This document shows positions 34,101-48,900 of a stretch of 64,000 bases of DNA, piece after piece. The notes under the pieces are model-generated. The model worked only from the letters and a program-made list of their open reading frames with translations, made no database searches and had not been told where the DNA came from. The stretch covers positions 54,571,050 through 54,635,049 of the forward strand of contig OY292277.1 in NCBI GenBank assembly GCA_958496175.1, read 5' to 3'. A program made the translations under genes and the position numbers. The stretch comes from Sisyra terminalis. Its lineage: Eukaryota; Arthropoda; Insecta; Neuroptera; Sisyridae. The stretch's first letter is position 1. Every line of letters starts with the position of its first letter.

Positions 34101-36950
34101 TTTTTCGATTTCGAAACAAAAATATTTTTGGCCAAAAAAAACCGTGGGTTAACCATCGTTGATTTTTCACGAAAATGGTCAAATAAAAAAATTTTTTTTT
34201 AAGGATGCCAATCGAAAGTATAAGTCCATCTGTACATGCTGTGCAAATTTTTCCCAAAACAAAGCACGTTTAAGGGATGAAAATGCAGTTTAAGGGATGA
34301 ACACTTCCCACTAAGAGGGAGAGACGAACGTGGCTTCTTCAGCGAATGCATGTACCATTGTTATATAAGGGTTGATTTTCGAACCAAAGGCAGTTTCGGG
34401 TTCGTAACAATGCATAGAACGATAATATAACAATCTTTTTCGATTTCGAAACAAAAATATTTTTGGCCAAAAAAAACCGTGGGTTAACCATCGTTGATTT
34501 TTCACGAAAATGGTCAAATAAAAAAATTTTTTTTAAGGATGCCAATCGAAAGTATAAGTCCATCTGTACATGCTGTGCAAATTTTTCCCAAAACAAAGCA
34601 CGTTTAAGGGATGAAAATGCAGTTTAAGGGATGAACACTTCCCACTAAGAGGGAGAGACGAACGTGGCTTCTTCAGCGAATGCATGTACCATTGTTATAT
34701 AAGGGTTGATTTTCGAACCAAAGGCAGTTTCGGGTTCGTAACAATGTATAGAACGATAATATAACAATCTTTTTCGATTTCGAAACAAAAATATTTTTGG
34801 CCAAAAAAAACCGTGGGTTTACCATCGTTGATTTTTCACGAAAATGGTCAAATAAAAAAATTTTTTTTAAGGATGCCAATCGAAAGTATAAGTCCATCTG
34901 TACATGCTGTGCAAATTTTTCCCAAAACAAAGCACGTTTAAGGGATGAAAATGCAGTTTAAGGGATGAACACTTCCCACTAAGAGGGAGAGACGAACGTG
35001 GCTTCTTCAGCGAATGCATGTACCATTGTTATATAAGGGTTGATTTTCGAACCAAAGGCAGTTTCGGGTTCGTAACAATGTATAGAACGATAATATAACA
35101 ATCTTTTTCGATTTCGAAACAAAAATATTTTTGGCCAAAAAAAACCGTGGGTTAACCATCGTTGATTTTTCACGAAAATGGTCAAATAAAAAAATTTTTT
35201 TTTAAGGATGCCAATCGAAAGTATAAGTCCATCTGTACATGCTGTGCAAATTTTTCCCAAAACAAAGCACGTTTAAGGGATGAAAATGCAGTTTAAGGGA
35301 TGAACACTTCCCACTAAGAGGGAGAGACGAACGTGGCTTCTTCAGCGAATGCATGTACCATTGTTATATAAGGGTTGATTTTCGAACCAAAGGCAGTTTC
35401 GGGTTCGTAACAATGTATAGAACGATAATATAACAATCTTTTTCGATTTCGAAACAAAAATATTTTTGGCCAAAAAAAACCGTGGGTTAACCATCGTTGA
35501 TTTTTCACGAAAATGGTCAAATAAAAAAATTTTTTTTTAAGGATGCCAATCGAAAGTATAAGTCCATCTGTACATGCTGTGCAAATTTTTCCCAAAACAA
35601 AGCACGTTTAAGGGATGAAAATGCAGTTTAAGGGATGAACACTTCCCACTAAGAGGGAGAGACGAACGTGGCTTCTTCAGCGAATGCATGTACCATTGTT
35701 ATATAAGGGTTGATTTTCGAACCAAAGGCAGTTTCGGGTTCGTAACAATGTATAGAACGATAATATAACAATCTTTTTCGATTTCGAAACAAAAATATTT
35801 TTGGCCAAAAAAAACCGTGGGTTTACCATCGTTGATTTTTCACGAAAATGGTCAAATAAAAAAATTTTTTTTTAAGGATGCCAATCGAAAGTATAAGTCC
35901 ATCTGTACATGCTGTGCAAATTTTTCCCAAAACAAAGCACGTTTAAGGGATGAAAATGCAGTTTAAGGGATGAACACTTCCCACTAAGAGGGAGAGACGA
36001 ACGTGGCTTCTTCAGCGAATGCATGTACCATTGTTATATAAGGGTTGATTTTCGAACCAAAGGCAGTTTCGGGTTCGTAACAATGTATAGAACGATAATA
36101 TAACAATCTTTTTCGATTTCGAAACAAAAATATTTTTGGCCAAAAAAAACCGTGGGTTAACCATCGTTGATTTTTCACGAAAATGGTCAAATAAAAAAAT
36201 TTTTTTTTAAGGATGCCAATCGAAAGTATAAGTCCATCTGTACATGCTGTGCAAATTTTTCCCAAAACAAAGCACGTTTAAGGGATGAAAATGCAGTTTA
36301 AGGGATGAACACTTCCCACTAAGAGGGAGAGACGAACGTGGCTTCTTCAGCGAATGCATGTACCATTGTTATATAAGGGTTGATTTTCGAACCAAAGGCA
36401 GTTTCGGGTTCGTAACAATGTATAGAACGATAATATAACAATCTTTTTCGATTTCGAAACAAAAATATTTTTGGCCAAAAAAAACCGTGGGTTAACCATC
36501 GTTGATTTTTCACGAAAATGGTCAAATAAAAAAATTTTTTTTTAAGGATGCCAATCGAAAGTATAAGTCCATCTGTACATGCTGTGCAAATTTTTCCCAA
36601 AACAAAGCACGTTTAAGGGATGAAAATGCAGTTTAAGGGATGAACACTTCCCACTAAGAGGGAGAGACGAACGTGGCTTCTTCAGCGAATGCATGTACCA
36701 TTGTTATATAAGGGTTGATTTTCGAACCAAAGGCAGTTTCGGGTTCGTAACAATGTATAGAACGATAATATAACAATCTTTTTCGATTTCGTAACAAAAA
36801 TATTTTTGGCCAAAAAAAACCGTGGGTTAACCATCGTTGATTTTTCACGAAAATGGTCAAATAAAAAAATTTTTTTTTAAGGATGCCAATCGAAAGTATA
36901 AGTCCATCTGTACATGCTGTGCAAATTTTTCCCAAAACAAAGCACGTTTA
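25165..36950 (+). repeat. satellite zone 1: uniform 334/335-bp monomers
   Basis: All monomers here carry exactly two copies of the 20-bp subrepeat. Variant monomers recur in order: a monomer with GGGTTCCTAACAATG is followed by one with TTTTCAAACCAAAGG at three places (landmarks 26279, 27953 and 30632), spacings of 1,674 bp (5 monomers) and 2,679 bp (8 monomers). Two further sites alternate along the zone: GTGGGTTTACC against GTGGGTTAACC, and AATGTAAAGAACG against AATGTATAGAACG. In the proximal part the GTTTACC/GTAAAG forms dominate, later the GTTAACC/GTATAG forms. Confidence 0.85.
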
Positions 36951-39900
36951 AGGGATGAAAATGCAGTTTAAGGGATGAAAATGCAGTTTAAGGGATGAAC
37001 ACTTCCCACTAAGAGGGAGAGACGAACGTGGCTTCTTCAGCGAATGCATGTACCATTGTTATATAAGGGTTGATTTTCGAACCAAAGGCAGTTTCGGGTT
37101 CGTAACAATGTATAGAACGATAATATAACAATCTTTTTCGATTTCGAAACAAAAATATTTTTGGCCAAAAAAAACCGTGGGTTAACCATCGTTGATTTTT
37201 CACGAAAATGGTCAAATAAAAAAATTTTTTTTTAAGGATGCCAATCGAAAGTATAAGTCCATCTGTACATGCTGTGCAAATTTTTCCCAAAACAAAGCAC
37301 GTTTAAGGGATGAAAATGCAGTTTAAGGGATGAACACTTCCCACTAAGAGGGAGAGACGAACGTGGCTTCTTCAGCGAATGCATGTACCATTGTTATATT
37401 AGGGTTGATTTTCGAACCAAAGGCAGTTTCGGGTTCGTAACAATGTAAAGAACGATAATATAACAATCTTTTTCGATTTCGAAACAAAAATATTTTTGGC
37501 CAAAAAAAACCGTGGGTTAACCATCGTTGATTTTTCACGAAAATGGTCAAATAAAAAAATTTTTTTTTAAGGATGCCAATCGAAAGTATAAGTCCATCTG
37601 TACATGCTGTGCAAATTTTTCCCAAAACAAAGCACGTTTAAGGGATGAAAATGCAGTTTAAGGGATGAACACTTCCCACTAAGAGGGAGAGACGAACGTG
37701 GCTTCTTCAGCGAATGCATGTACCATTGTTATATAAGGGTTGATTTTCGAACCAAAGGCAGTTTCGGGTTCGTAACAATGTATAGAACGATAATATAACA
37801 ATCTTTTTCGATTTCGAAACAAAAATATTTTTGGCCAAAAAAAACCGTGGGTTAACCATCGTTGATTTTTCACGAAAATGGTCAAATAAAAAAATTTTTT
37901 TTTAAGGATGCCAATCGAAAGTATAAGTCCATCTGTACATGCTGTGCAAATTTTTCCCAAAACAAAGCACGTTTAAGGGATGAAAATGCAGTTTAAGGGA
38001 TGAAAATGCAGTTTAAGGGATGAACACTTCCCACTAAGAGGGAGAGACGAACGTGGCTTCTTCAGCGAATGCATGTACCATTGTTATATAAGGGTTGATT
38101 TTCGAACCAAAGGCAGTTTCGGGTTCGTAACAATGTATAGAACGATAATATAACAATCTTTTTCGATTTCGAAACAAAAATATTTTTGGCCAAAAAAAAC
38201 CGTGGGTTAACCATCGTTGATTTTTCACGAAAATGGACAAATAAAAAAATTTTTTTTTAAGGATGCCAATCGAAAGTATAAGTCCATCTGTACATGCTGT
38301 GCAAATTTTTCCCAAAACAAAGCACGTTTAAGGGATGAAAATGCAGTTTAAGGGATGAACACTTCCCACTAAGAGGGAGAGACGAACGTGGCTTCTTCAG
38401 CGAATGCATGTACCATTGTTATATAAGGGTTGATTTTCGAACCAAAGGCAGTTTCGGGTTCGTAACAATGTATAGAACGATAATATAACAATCTTTTTCG
38501 ATTTCGAAACAAAAATATTTTTGGCCAAAAAAAACCGTGGGTTAACCATCGTTGATTTTTCACGAAAATGGTCAAATAAAAAAAATTTTTTTTAAGGATG
38601 CCAATCGAAAGTATAAGTCCATCTGTACAAGCTGTGCAAATTTTTCCCAAAACAAAGCACGTTTAAGGGATGAAAATGCAGTTTAAGGGATGAAAATGCA
38701 GTTTAAGGGATGAACACTTCCCACTAAGAGGGAGAGACGAACGTGGCTTCTTCAGCGAATGCATGTACCATTGTTATATAAGGGTTGATTTTCGAACCAA
38801 AGGCAGTTTCGGGTTCGTAACAATGTATAGAACGATAATATAACAATCTTTTTCGATTTCGAAACAAAAATATTTTTGGCCAAAAAAAACCGTGGGTTAA
38901 CCATCGTTGATTTTTCACGAAAATGGTCAAATAAAAAAATTTTTTTTTAAGGATGCCAATCGAAAGTATAAGTCCATCTGTACATGCTGTGCAAATTTTT
39001 CCCAAAACAAAGCACGTTTAAGGGATGAAAATGCAGTTTAAGGGATGAACACTTCCCACTAAGAGGGAGAGACGAACGTGGCTTCTTCAGCGAATGCATG
39101 TACCATTGTTATATAAGGGTTGATTTTCGAACCAAAGGCAGTTTCGGGTTCGTAACAATGTATAGAACGATAATATAACAATCTTTTTCGATTTCGAAAC
39201 AAAAATATTTTTGGCCAAAAAAAACCGTGGGTTAACCAGCGTTGATTTTTCACGAAAATGGTCAAATAAAAAAATTTTTTTTTAAGGATGCCAATCGAAA
39301 GTATAAGTCCATCTGTACATGCTGTGCAAATTTTTCCCAAAACAAAGCACGTTTAAGGGATGAAAATGCAGTTTAAGGGATGAACACTTCCCACTAAGAG
39401 GGAGAGACGAACGTGGCTTCTTCAGCGAATGCATGTACCATTGTTATATAAGGGTTGATTTTCGAACCAAAGGCAGTTTCGGGTTCGTAACAATGTATAG
39501 AACGATAATATAACAATCTTTTTCGATTTCGAAACAAAAATATTTTTGGCCAAAAAAAACCGTGGGTTAACCATCGTTGATTTTTCACGAAAATGGTCAA
39601 ATAAAAAAAATTTTTTTTAAGGATGCCAATCGAAAGTATAAGTCCATCTGTACAAGCTGTGCAAATTTTTCCCAAAACAAAGCACGTTTAAGGGATGAAA
39701 ATGCAGTTTAAGGGATGAAAATGCAGTTTAAGGGATGAACACTTCCCACTAAGAGGGAGAGACGAACGTGGCTTCTTCAGCGAATGCATGTACCATTGTT
39801 ATATAAGGGTTGATTTTCGAACCAAAGGCAGTTTCGGGTTCGTAACAATGTATAGAACGATAATATAACAATCTTTTTCGATTTCGAAACAAAAATATTT

Positions 39901-42900
39901 TTGGCCAAAAAAAACCGTGGGTTAACCATCGTTGATTTTTCACGAAAATGGTCAAATAAAAAAATTTTTTTTTAAGGATGCCAATCGAAAGTATAAGTCC
40001 ATCTGTACATGCTGTGCAAATTTTTCCCAAAACAAAGCACGTTTAAGGGATGAAAATGCAGTTTAAGGGATGAAAATGCAGTTTAAGGGATGAACACTTC
40101 CCACTAAGAGGGAGAGACGAACGTGGCTTCTTCAGCGAATGCATGTACCATTGTTATATAAGGGTTGATTTTCGAACCAAAGGCAGTTTCGGGTTCGTAA
40201 CAATGTATAGAACGATAATATAACAATCTTTTTCGATTTCGAAACAAAAATATTTTTGGCCAAAAAAAACCGTGGGTTAACCATCGTTGATTTTTCACGA
40301 AAATGGTCAAATAAAAAAATTTTTTTTTAAGGATGCCAATCGAAAGTATAAGTCCATCTGTACATGCTGTGCAAATTTTTCCCAAAACAAAGCACGTTTA
40401 AGGGATGAAAATGCAGTTTAAGGGATGAACACTTCCCACTAAGAGGGAGAGACGAACGTGGCTTCTTCAGCGAATGCATGTACCATTGTTATATAAGGGT
40501 TGATTTTCGAACCAAAGGCAGTTTCGGGTTCGTAACAATGTATAGAACGATAATATAACAATCTTTTTCGATTTCGAAACAAAAATATTTTTGGCCAAAA
40601 AAAACCGTGGGTTAACCATCGTTGATTTTTCACGAAAATGGTCAAATAAAAAAAATTTTTTTTAAGGATGCCAATCGAAAGTATAAGTCCATCTGTACAA
40701 GCTGTGCAAATTTTTCCCAAAACAAAGCACGTTTAAGGGATGAAAATGCAGTTTAAGGGATGAAAATGCAGTTTAAGGGATGAACACTTCCCACTAAGAG
40801 GGAGAGACGAACGTGGCTTCTTCAGCGAATGCATGTACCATTGTTATATAAGGGTTGATTTTCGAACCAAAGGCAGTTTCGGGTTCGTAACAATGTATAG
40901 AACGATAATATAACAATCTTTTTCGATTTCGAAACAAAAATATTTTTGGCCAAAAAAAACCGTGGGTTAACCATCGTTGATTTTTCACGAAAATGGTCAA
41001 ATAAAAAAATTTTTTTTTAAGGATGCCAATCGAAAGTATAAGTCCATCTGTACATGCTGTGCAAATTTTTCCCAAAACAAAGCACGTTTAAGGGATGAAA
41101 ATGCAGTTTAAGGGATGAACACTTCCCACTAAGAGGGAGAGACGAACGTGGCTTCTTCAGCGAATGCATGTACCATTGTTATATAAGGGTTGATTTTCGA
41201 ACCAAAGGCAGTTTCGGGTTCGTAACAATGTATAGAACGATAATATAACAATCTTTTTCGATTTCGAAACAAAAATATTTTTGGCCAAAAAAAACCGTGG
41301 GTTAACCATCGTTGATTTTTCACGAAAATGGTCAAATAAAAAAAATTTTTTTTAAGGATGCCAATCGAAAGTATAAGTCCATCTGTACAAGCTGTGCAAA
41401 TTTTTCCCAAAACAAAGCACGTTTAAGGGATGAAAATGCAGTTTAAGGGATGAAAATGCAGTTTAAGGGATGAACACTTCCCACTAAGAGGGAGAGACGA
41501 ACGTGGCTTCTTCAGCGAATGCATGTACCATTGTTATATAAGGGTTGATTTTCGAACCAAAGGCAGTTTCGGGTTCGTAACAATGTATAGAACGATAATA
41601 TAACAATCTTTTTCGATTTCGAAACAAAAATATTTTTGGCCAAAAAAAACCGTGGGTTAACCATCGTTGATTTTTCACGAAAATGGTCAAATAAAAAAAT
41701 TTTTTTTTAAGGATGCCAATCGAAAGTATAAGTCCATCTGTACATGCTGTGCAAATTTTTCCCAAAACAAAGCACGTTTAAGGGATGAAAATGCAGTTTA
41801 AGGGATGAACACTTCCCACTAAGAGGGAGAGACGAACGTGGCTTCTTCAGCGAATGCATGTACCGTTGTTATATAAGGGTTGATTTTCGAACCAATGGCA
41901 GTTTCGGGTTCGTAACAATGTATAGAACGATAATATAACAATCTTTTTCGATTTCGAAACAAAAATATTTTTGGCCAAAAAAAACCGTGGGTTAACCATC
42001 GTTGATTTTTCACGAAAATGGTCAAATAAAAAAATTTTTTTTTAAGGATGCCAATCGAAAGTATAAGTCCATCTGTACATGCTGTGCAAATTTTTCCCAA
42101 AACAAAGCACGTTTAAGGGATGAAAATGCAGTTTAAGGGATGAAAATGCAGTTTAAGGGATGAACACTTCCCACTAAGAGGGAGAGACGAACGTGGCTTC
42201 TTCAGCGAATGCATGTACCATTGTTATATAAGGGTTGATTTTCGAACCAAAGGCAGTTTCGGGTTCGTAACAATGTATAGAACGATAATATAACAATCTT
42301 TTTCGATTTCGAAACAAAAATATTTTTGGCCAAAAAAAACCGTGGGTTAACCATCGTTGATTTTTCACGAAAATGGTCAAATAAAAAAATTTTTTTTTAA
42401 GGATGCCAATCGAAAGTATAAGTCCATCTGTACATGCTGTGCAAATTTTTCCCAAAACAAAGCACGTTTAAGGGATGAAAATGCAGTTTAAGGGATGAAC
42501 ACTTCCCACTAAGAGGGAGAGACGAACGTGGCTTCTTCAGCGAATGCATGTACCATTGTTATATAAGGGTTGATTTTCGAACCAAAGGCAGTTTCGGGTT
42601 CGTAACAATGTATAGAACGATAATATAACAATCTTTTTCGATTTCGAAACAAAAATATTTTTGGCCAAAAAAAACCGTGGGTTAACCAGCGTTGATTTTT
42701 CACGAAAATGGTCAAATAAAAAAATTTTTTTTTAAGGATGCCAATCGAAAGTATAAGTCCATCTGTACATGCTGTGCAAATTTTTCCCAAAACAAAGCAC
42801 GTTTAAGGGATGAAAATGCAGTTTAAGGGATGAACACTTCCCACTAAGAGGGAGAGACGAACGTGGCTTCTTCAGCGAATGCATGTACCATTGTTATATA

Positions 42901-45900
42901 AGGGTTGATTTTCGAACCAAAGGCAGTTTCGGGTTCGTAACAATGTATAGAACGATAATATAACAATCTTTTTCGATTTCGAAACAAAAATATTTTTGGC
43001 CAAAAAAAACCGTGGGTTAACCATCGTTGATTTTTCACGAAAATGGTCAAATAAAAAAAATTTTTTTTAAGGATGCCAATCGAAAGTATAAGTCCATCTG
43101 TACAAGCTGTGCAAATTTTTCCCAAAACAAAGCACGTTTAAGGGATGAAAATGCAGTTTAAGGGATGAAAATGCAGTTTAAGGGATGAACACTTCCCACT
43201 AAGAGGGAGAGACGAACGTGGCTTCTTCAGCGAATGCATGTACCATTGTTATATAAGGGTTGATTTTCGAACCAAAGGCAGTTTCGGGTTCGTAACAATG
43301 TATAGAACGATAATATAACAATCTTTTTCGATTTCGAAACAAAAATATTTTTGGCCAAAAAAAACCGTGGGTTAACCATCGTTGATTTTTCACGAAAATG
43401 GTCAAATAAAAAAATTTTTTTTTAAGGATGCCAATCGAAAGTATAAGTCCATCTGTACATGCTGTGCAAATTTTTCCCAAAACAAAGCACGTTTAAGGGA
43501 TGAAAATGCAGTTTAAGGGATGAAAATGCAGTTTAAGGGATGAACACTTCCCACTAAGAGGGAGAGACGAACGTGGCTTCTTCAGCGAATGCATGTACCA
43601 TTGTTATATAAGGGTTGATTTTCGAACCAAAGGCAGTTTCGGGTTCGTAACAATGTATAGAACGATAATATAACAATCTTTTTCGATTTCGAAACAAAAA
43701 TATTTTTGGCCAAAAAAAACCGTGGGTTAACCATCGTTGATTTTTCACGAAAATGGTCAAATAAAAAAATTTTTTTTTAAGGATGCCAATCGAAAGTATA
43801 AGTCCATCTGTACATGCTGTGCAAATTTTTCCCAAAACAAAGCACGTTTAAGGGATGAAAATGCAGTTTAAGGGATGAACACTTCCCACTAAGAGGGAGA
43901 GACGAACGTGGCTTCTTCAGCGAATGCATGTACCATTGTTATATAAGGGTTGATTTTCGAACCAAAGGCAGTTTCGGGTTCGTAACAATGTATAGAACGA
44001 TAATATAACAATCTTTTTCGATTTCGAAACAAAAATATTTTTGGCCAAAAAAAACCGTGGGTTAACCATCGTTGATTTTTCACGAAAATGGTCAAATAAA
44101 AAAATTTTTTTTTAAGGATGCCAATCGAAAGTATAAGTCCATCTGTACATGCTGTGCAAATTTTTCCCAAAACAAAGCACGTTTAAGGGATGAAAATGCA
44201 GTTTAAGGGATGAAAATGCAGTTTAAGGGATGAACACTTCCCACTAAGAGGGAGAGACGAACGTGGCTTCTTCAGCGAATGCATGTACCATTGTTATATA
44301 AGGGTTGATTTTCGAACCAAAGGCAGTTTCGGGTTCGTAACAATGTATAGAACGATAATATAACAATCTTTTTCGATTTCGAAACAAAAATATTTTTGGC
44401 CAAAAAAAACCGTGGGTTAACCATCGTTGATTTTTCACGAAAATGGTCAAATAAAAAAATTTTTTTTTAAGGATGCCAATCGAAAGTATAAGTCCATCTG
44501 TACATGCTGTGCAAATTTTTCCCAAAACAAAGCACGTTTAAGGGATGAAAATGCAGTTTAAGGGATGAACACTTCCCACTAAGAGGGAGAGACGAACGTG
44601 GCTTCTTCAGCGAATGCATGTACCATTGTTATATAAGGGTTGATTTTCGAACCAAAGGCAGTTTCGGGTTCGTAACAATGTATAGAACGATAATATAACA
44701 ATCTTTTTCGATTTCGAAACAAAAATATTTTTGGCCAAAAAAAACCGTGGGTTAACCAGCGTTGATTTTTCACGAAAATGGTCAAATAAAAAAATTTTTT
44801 TTTAAGGATGCCAATCGAAAGTATAAGTCCATCTGTACATGCTGTGCAAATTTTTCCCAAAACAAAGCACGTTTAAGGGATGAAAATGCAGTTTAAGGGA
44901 TGAACACTTCCCACTAAGAGGGAGAGACGAACGTGGCTTCTTCAGCGAATGCATGTACCATTGTTATATAAGGGTTGATTTTCGAACCAAAGGCAGTTTC
45001 GGGTTCGTAACAATGTATAGAACGATAATATAACAATCTTTTTCGATTTCGAAACAAAAATATTTTTGGCCAAAAAAAACCGTGGGTTAACCATCGTTGA
45101 TTTTTCACGAAAATGGTCAAATAAAAAAAATTTTTTTTAAGGATGCCAATCGAAAGTATAAGTCCATCTGTACAAGCTGTGCAAATTTTTCCCAAAACAA
45201 AGCACGTTTAAGGGATGAAAATGCAGTTTAAGGGATGAAAATGCAGTTTAAGGGATGAACACTTCCCACTAAGAGGGAGAGACGAACGTGGCTTCTTCAG
45301 CGAATGCATGTACCATTGTTATATAAGGGTTGATTTTCGAACCAAAGGCAGTTTCGGGTTCGTAACAATGTATAGAACGATAATATAACAATCTTTTTCG
45401 ATTTCGAAACAAAAATATTTTTGGCCAAAAAAAACCGTGGGTTAACCATCGTTGATTTTTCACGAAAATGGTCAAATAAAAAAATTTTTTTTTAAGGATG
45501 CCAATCGAAAGTATAAGTCCATCTGTACATGCTGTGCAAATTTTTCCCAAAACAAAGCACGTTTAAGGGATGAAAATGCAGTTTAAGGGATGAAAATGCA
45601 GTTTAAGGGATGAACACTTCCCACTAAGAGGGAGAGACGAACGTGGCTTCTTCAGCGAATGCATGTACCATTGTTATATAAGGGTTGATTTTCGAACCAA
45701 AGGCAGTTTCGGGTTCGTAACAATGTATAGAACGATAATATAACAATCTTTTTCGATTTCGAAACAAAAATATTTTTGGCCAAAAAAAACCGTGGGTTAA
45801 CCATCGTTGATTTTTCACGAAAATGGTCAAATAAAAAAAATTTTTTTTAAGGATGCCAATCGAAAGTATAAGTCCATCTGTACAAGCTGTGCAAATTTTT

Positions 45901-48900
45901 CCCAAAACAAAGCACGTTTAAGGGATGAAAATGCAGTTTAAGGGATGAAAATGCAGTTTAAGGGATGAACACTTCCCACTAAGAGGGAGAGACGAACGTG
46001 GCTTCTTCAGCGAATGCATGTACCATTGTTATATAAGGGTTGATTTTCGAACCAAAGGCAGTTTCGGGTTCGTAACAATGTATAGAACGATAATATAACA
46101 ATCTTTTTCGATTTCGAAACAAAAATATTTTTGGCCAAAAAAAACCGTGGGTTAACCATCGTTGATTTTTCACGAAAATGGTCAAATAAAAAAATTTTTT
46201 TTTAAGGATGCCAATCGAAAGTATAAGTCCATCTGTACATGCTGTGCAAATTTTTCCCAAAACAAAGCACGTTTAAGGGATGAAAATGCAGTTTAAGGGA
46301 TGAACACTTCCCACTAAGAGGGAGAGACGAACGTGGCTTCTTCAGCGAATGCATGTACCATTGTTATATAAGGGTTGATTTTCGAACCAAAGGCAGTTTC
46401 GGGTTCGTAACAATGTATAGAACGATAATATAACAATCTTTTTCGATTTCGAAACAAAAATATTTTTGGCCAAAAAAAACCGTGGGTTAACCATCGTTGA
46501 TTTTTCACGAAAATGGTCAAATAAAAAAAATTTTTTTTAAGGATGCCAATCGAAAGTATAAGTCCATCTGTACAAGCTGTGCAAATTTTTCCCAAAACAA
46601 AGCACGTTTAAGGGATGAAAATGCAGTTTAAGGGATGAAAATGCAGTTTAAGGGATGAACACTTCCCACTAAGAGGGAGAGACGAACGTGGCTTCTTCAG
46701 CGAATGCATGTACCATTGTTATATAAGGGTTGATTTTCGAACCAAAGGCAGTTTCGGGTTCGTAACAATGTATAGAACGATAATATAACAATCTTTTTCG
46801 ATTTCGAAACAAAAATATTTTTGGCCAAAAAAAACCGTGGGTTAACCATCGTTGATTTTTCACGAAAATGGTCAAATAAAAAAATTTTTTTTTAAGGATG
46901 CCAATCGAAAGTATAAGTCCATCTGTACATGCTGTGCAAATTTTTCCCAAAACAAAGCACGTTTAAGGGATGAAAATGCAGTTTAAGGGATGAACACTTC
47001 CCACTAAGAGGGAGAGACGAACGTGGCTTCTTCAGCGAATGCATGTACCGTTGTTATATAAGGGTTGATTTTCGAACCAATGGCAGTTTCGGGTTCGTAA
47101 CAATGTATAGAACGATAATATAACAATCTTTTTCGATTTCGAAACAAAAATATTTTTGGCCAAAAAAAACCGTGGGTTAACCATCGTTGATTTTTCACGA
47201 AAATGGTCAAATAAAAAAATTTTTTTTTAAGGATGCCAATCGAAAGTATAAGTCCATCTGTACATGCTGTGCAAATTTTTCCCAAAACAAAGCACGTTTA
47301 AGGGATGAAAATGCAGTTTAAGGGATGAAAATGCAGTTTAAGGGATGAACACTTCCCACTAAGAGGGAGAGACGAACGTGGCTTCTTCAGCGAATGCATG
47401 TACCATTGTTATATAAGGGTTGATTTTCGAACCAAAGGCAGTTTCGGGTTCGTAACAATGTATAGAACGATAATATAACAATCTTTTTCGATTTCGAAAC
47501 AAAAATATTTTTGGCCAAAAAAAACCGTGGGTTAACCATCGTTGATTTTTCACGAAAATGGTCAAATAAAAAAATTTTTTTTTAAGGATGCCAATCGAAA
47601 GTATAAGTCCATCTGTACATGCTGTGCAAATTTTTCCCAAAACAAAGCACGTTTAAGGGATGAAAATGCAGTTTAAGGGATGAACACTTCCCACTAAGAG
47701 GGAGAGACGAACGTGGCTTCTTCAGCGAATGCATGTACCGTTGTTATATAAGGGTTGATTTTCGAACCAATGGCAGTTTCGGGTTCGTAACAATGTATAG
47801 AACGATAATATAACAATCTTTTTCGATTTCGAAACAAAAATATTTTTGGCCAAAAAAAACCGTGGGTTAACCATCGTTGATTTTTCACGAAAATGGTCAA
47901 ATAAAAAAAATTTTTTTTAAGGATGCCAATCGAAAGTATAAGTCCATCTGTACAAGCTGTGCAAATTTTTCCCAAAACAAAGCACGTTTAAGGGATGAAA
48001 ATGCAGTTTAAGGGATGAAAATGCAGTTTAAGGGATGAAAATGCAGTTTAAGGGATGAACACTTCCCACTAAGAGGGAGAGACGAACGTGGCTTCTTCAG
48101 CGAATGCATGTACCATTGTTATATAAGGGTTGATTTTCGAACCAAAGGCAGTTTCGGGTTCGTAACAATGTATAGAACGATAATATAACAATCTTTTTCG
48201 ATTTCGAAACAAAAATATTTTTGGCCAAAAAAAACCGTGGGTTAACCATCGTTGATTTTTCACGAAAATGGTCAAATAAAAAAATTTTTTTTTAAGGATG
48301 CCAATCGAAAGTATAAGTCCATCTGTACATGCTGTGCAAATTTTTCCCAAAACAAAGCACGTTTAAGGGATGAAAATGCAGTTTAAGGGATGAACACTTC
48401 CCACTAAGAGGGAGAGACGAACGTGGCTTCTTCAGCGAATGCATGTACCATTGTTATATAAGGGTTGATTTTCGAACCAAAGGCAGTTTCGGGTTCGTAA
48501 CAATGTATAGAACGATAATATAACAATCTTTTTCGATTTCGAAACAAAAATATTTTTGGCCAAAAAAAACCGTGGGTTAACCATCGTTGATTTTTCACGA
48601 AAATGGTCAAATAAAAAAATTTTTTTTTAAGGATGCCAATCGAAAGTATAAGTCCATCTGTACATGCTGTGCAAATTTTTCCCAAAACAAAGCACGTTTA
48701 AGGGATGAAAATGCAGTTTAAGGGATGAACACTTCCCACTAAGAGGGAGAGACGAACGTGGCTTCTTCAGCGAATGCATGTACCGTTGTTATATAAGGGT
48801 TGATTTTCGAACCAATGGCAGTTTCGGGTTCGTAACAATGTATAGAACGATAATATAACAATCTTTTTCGATTTCGAAACAAAAATATTTTTGGCCAAAA

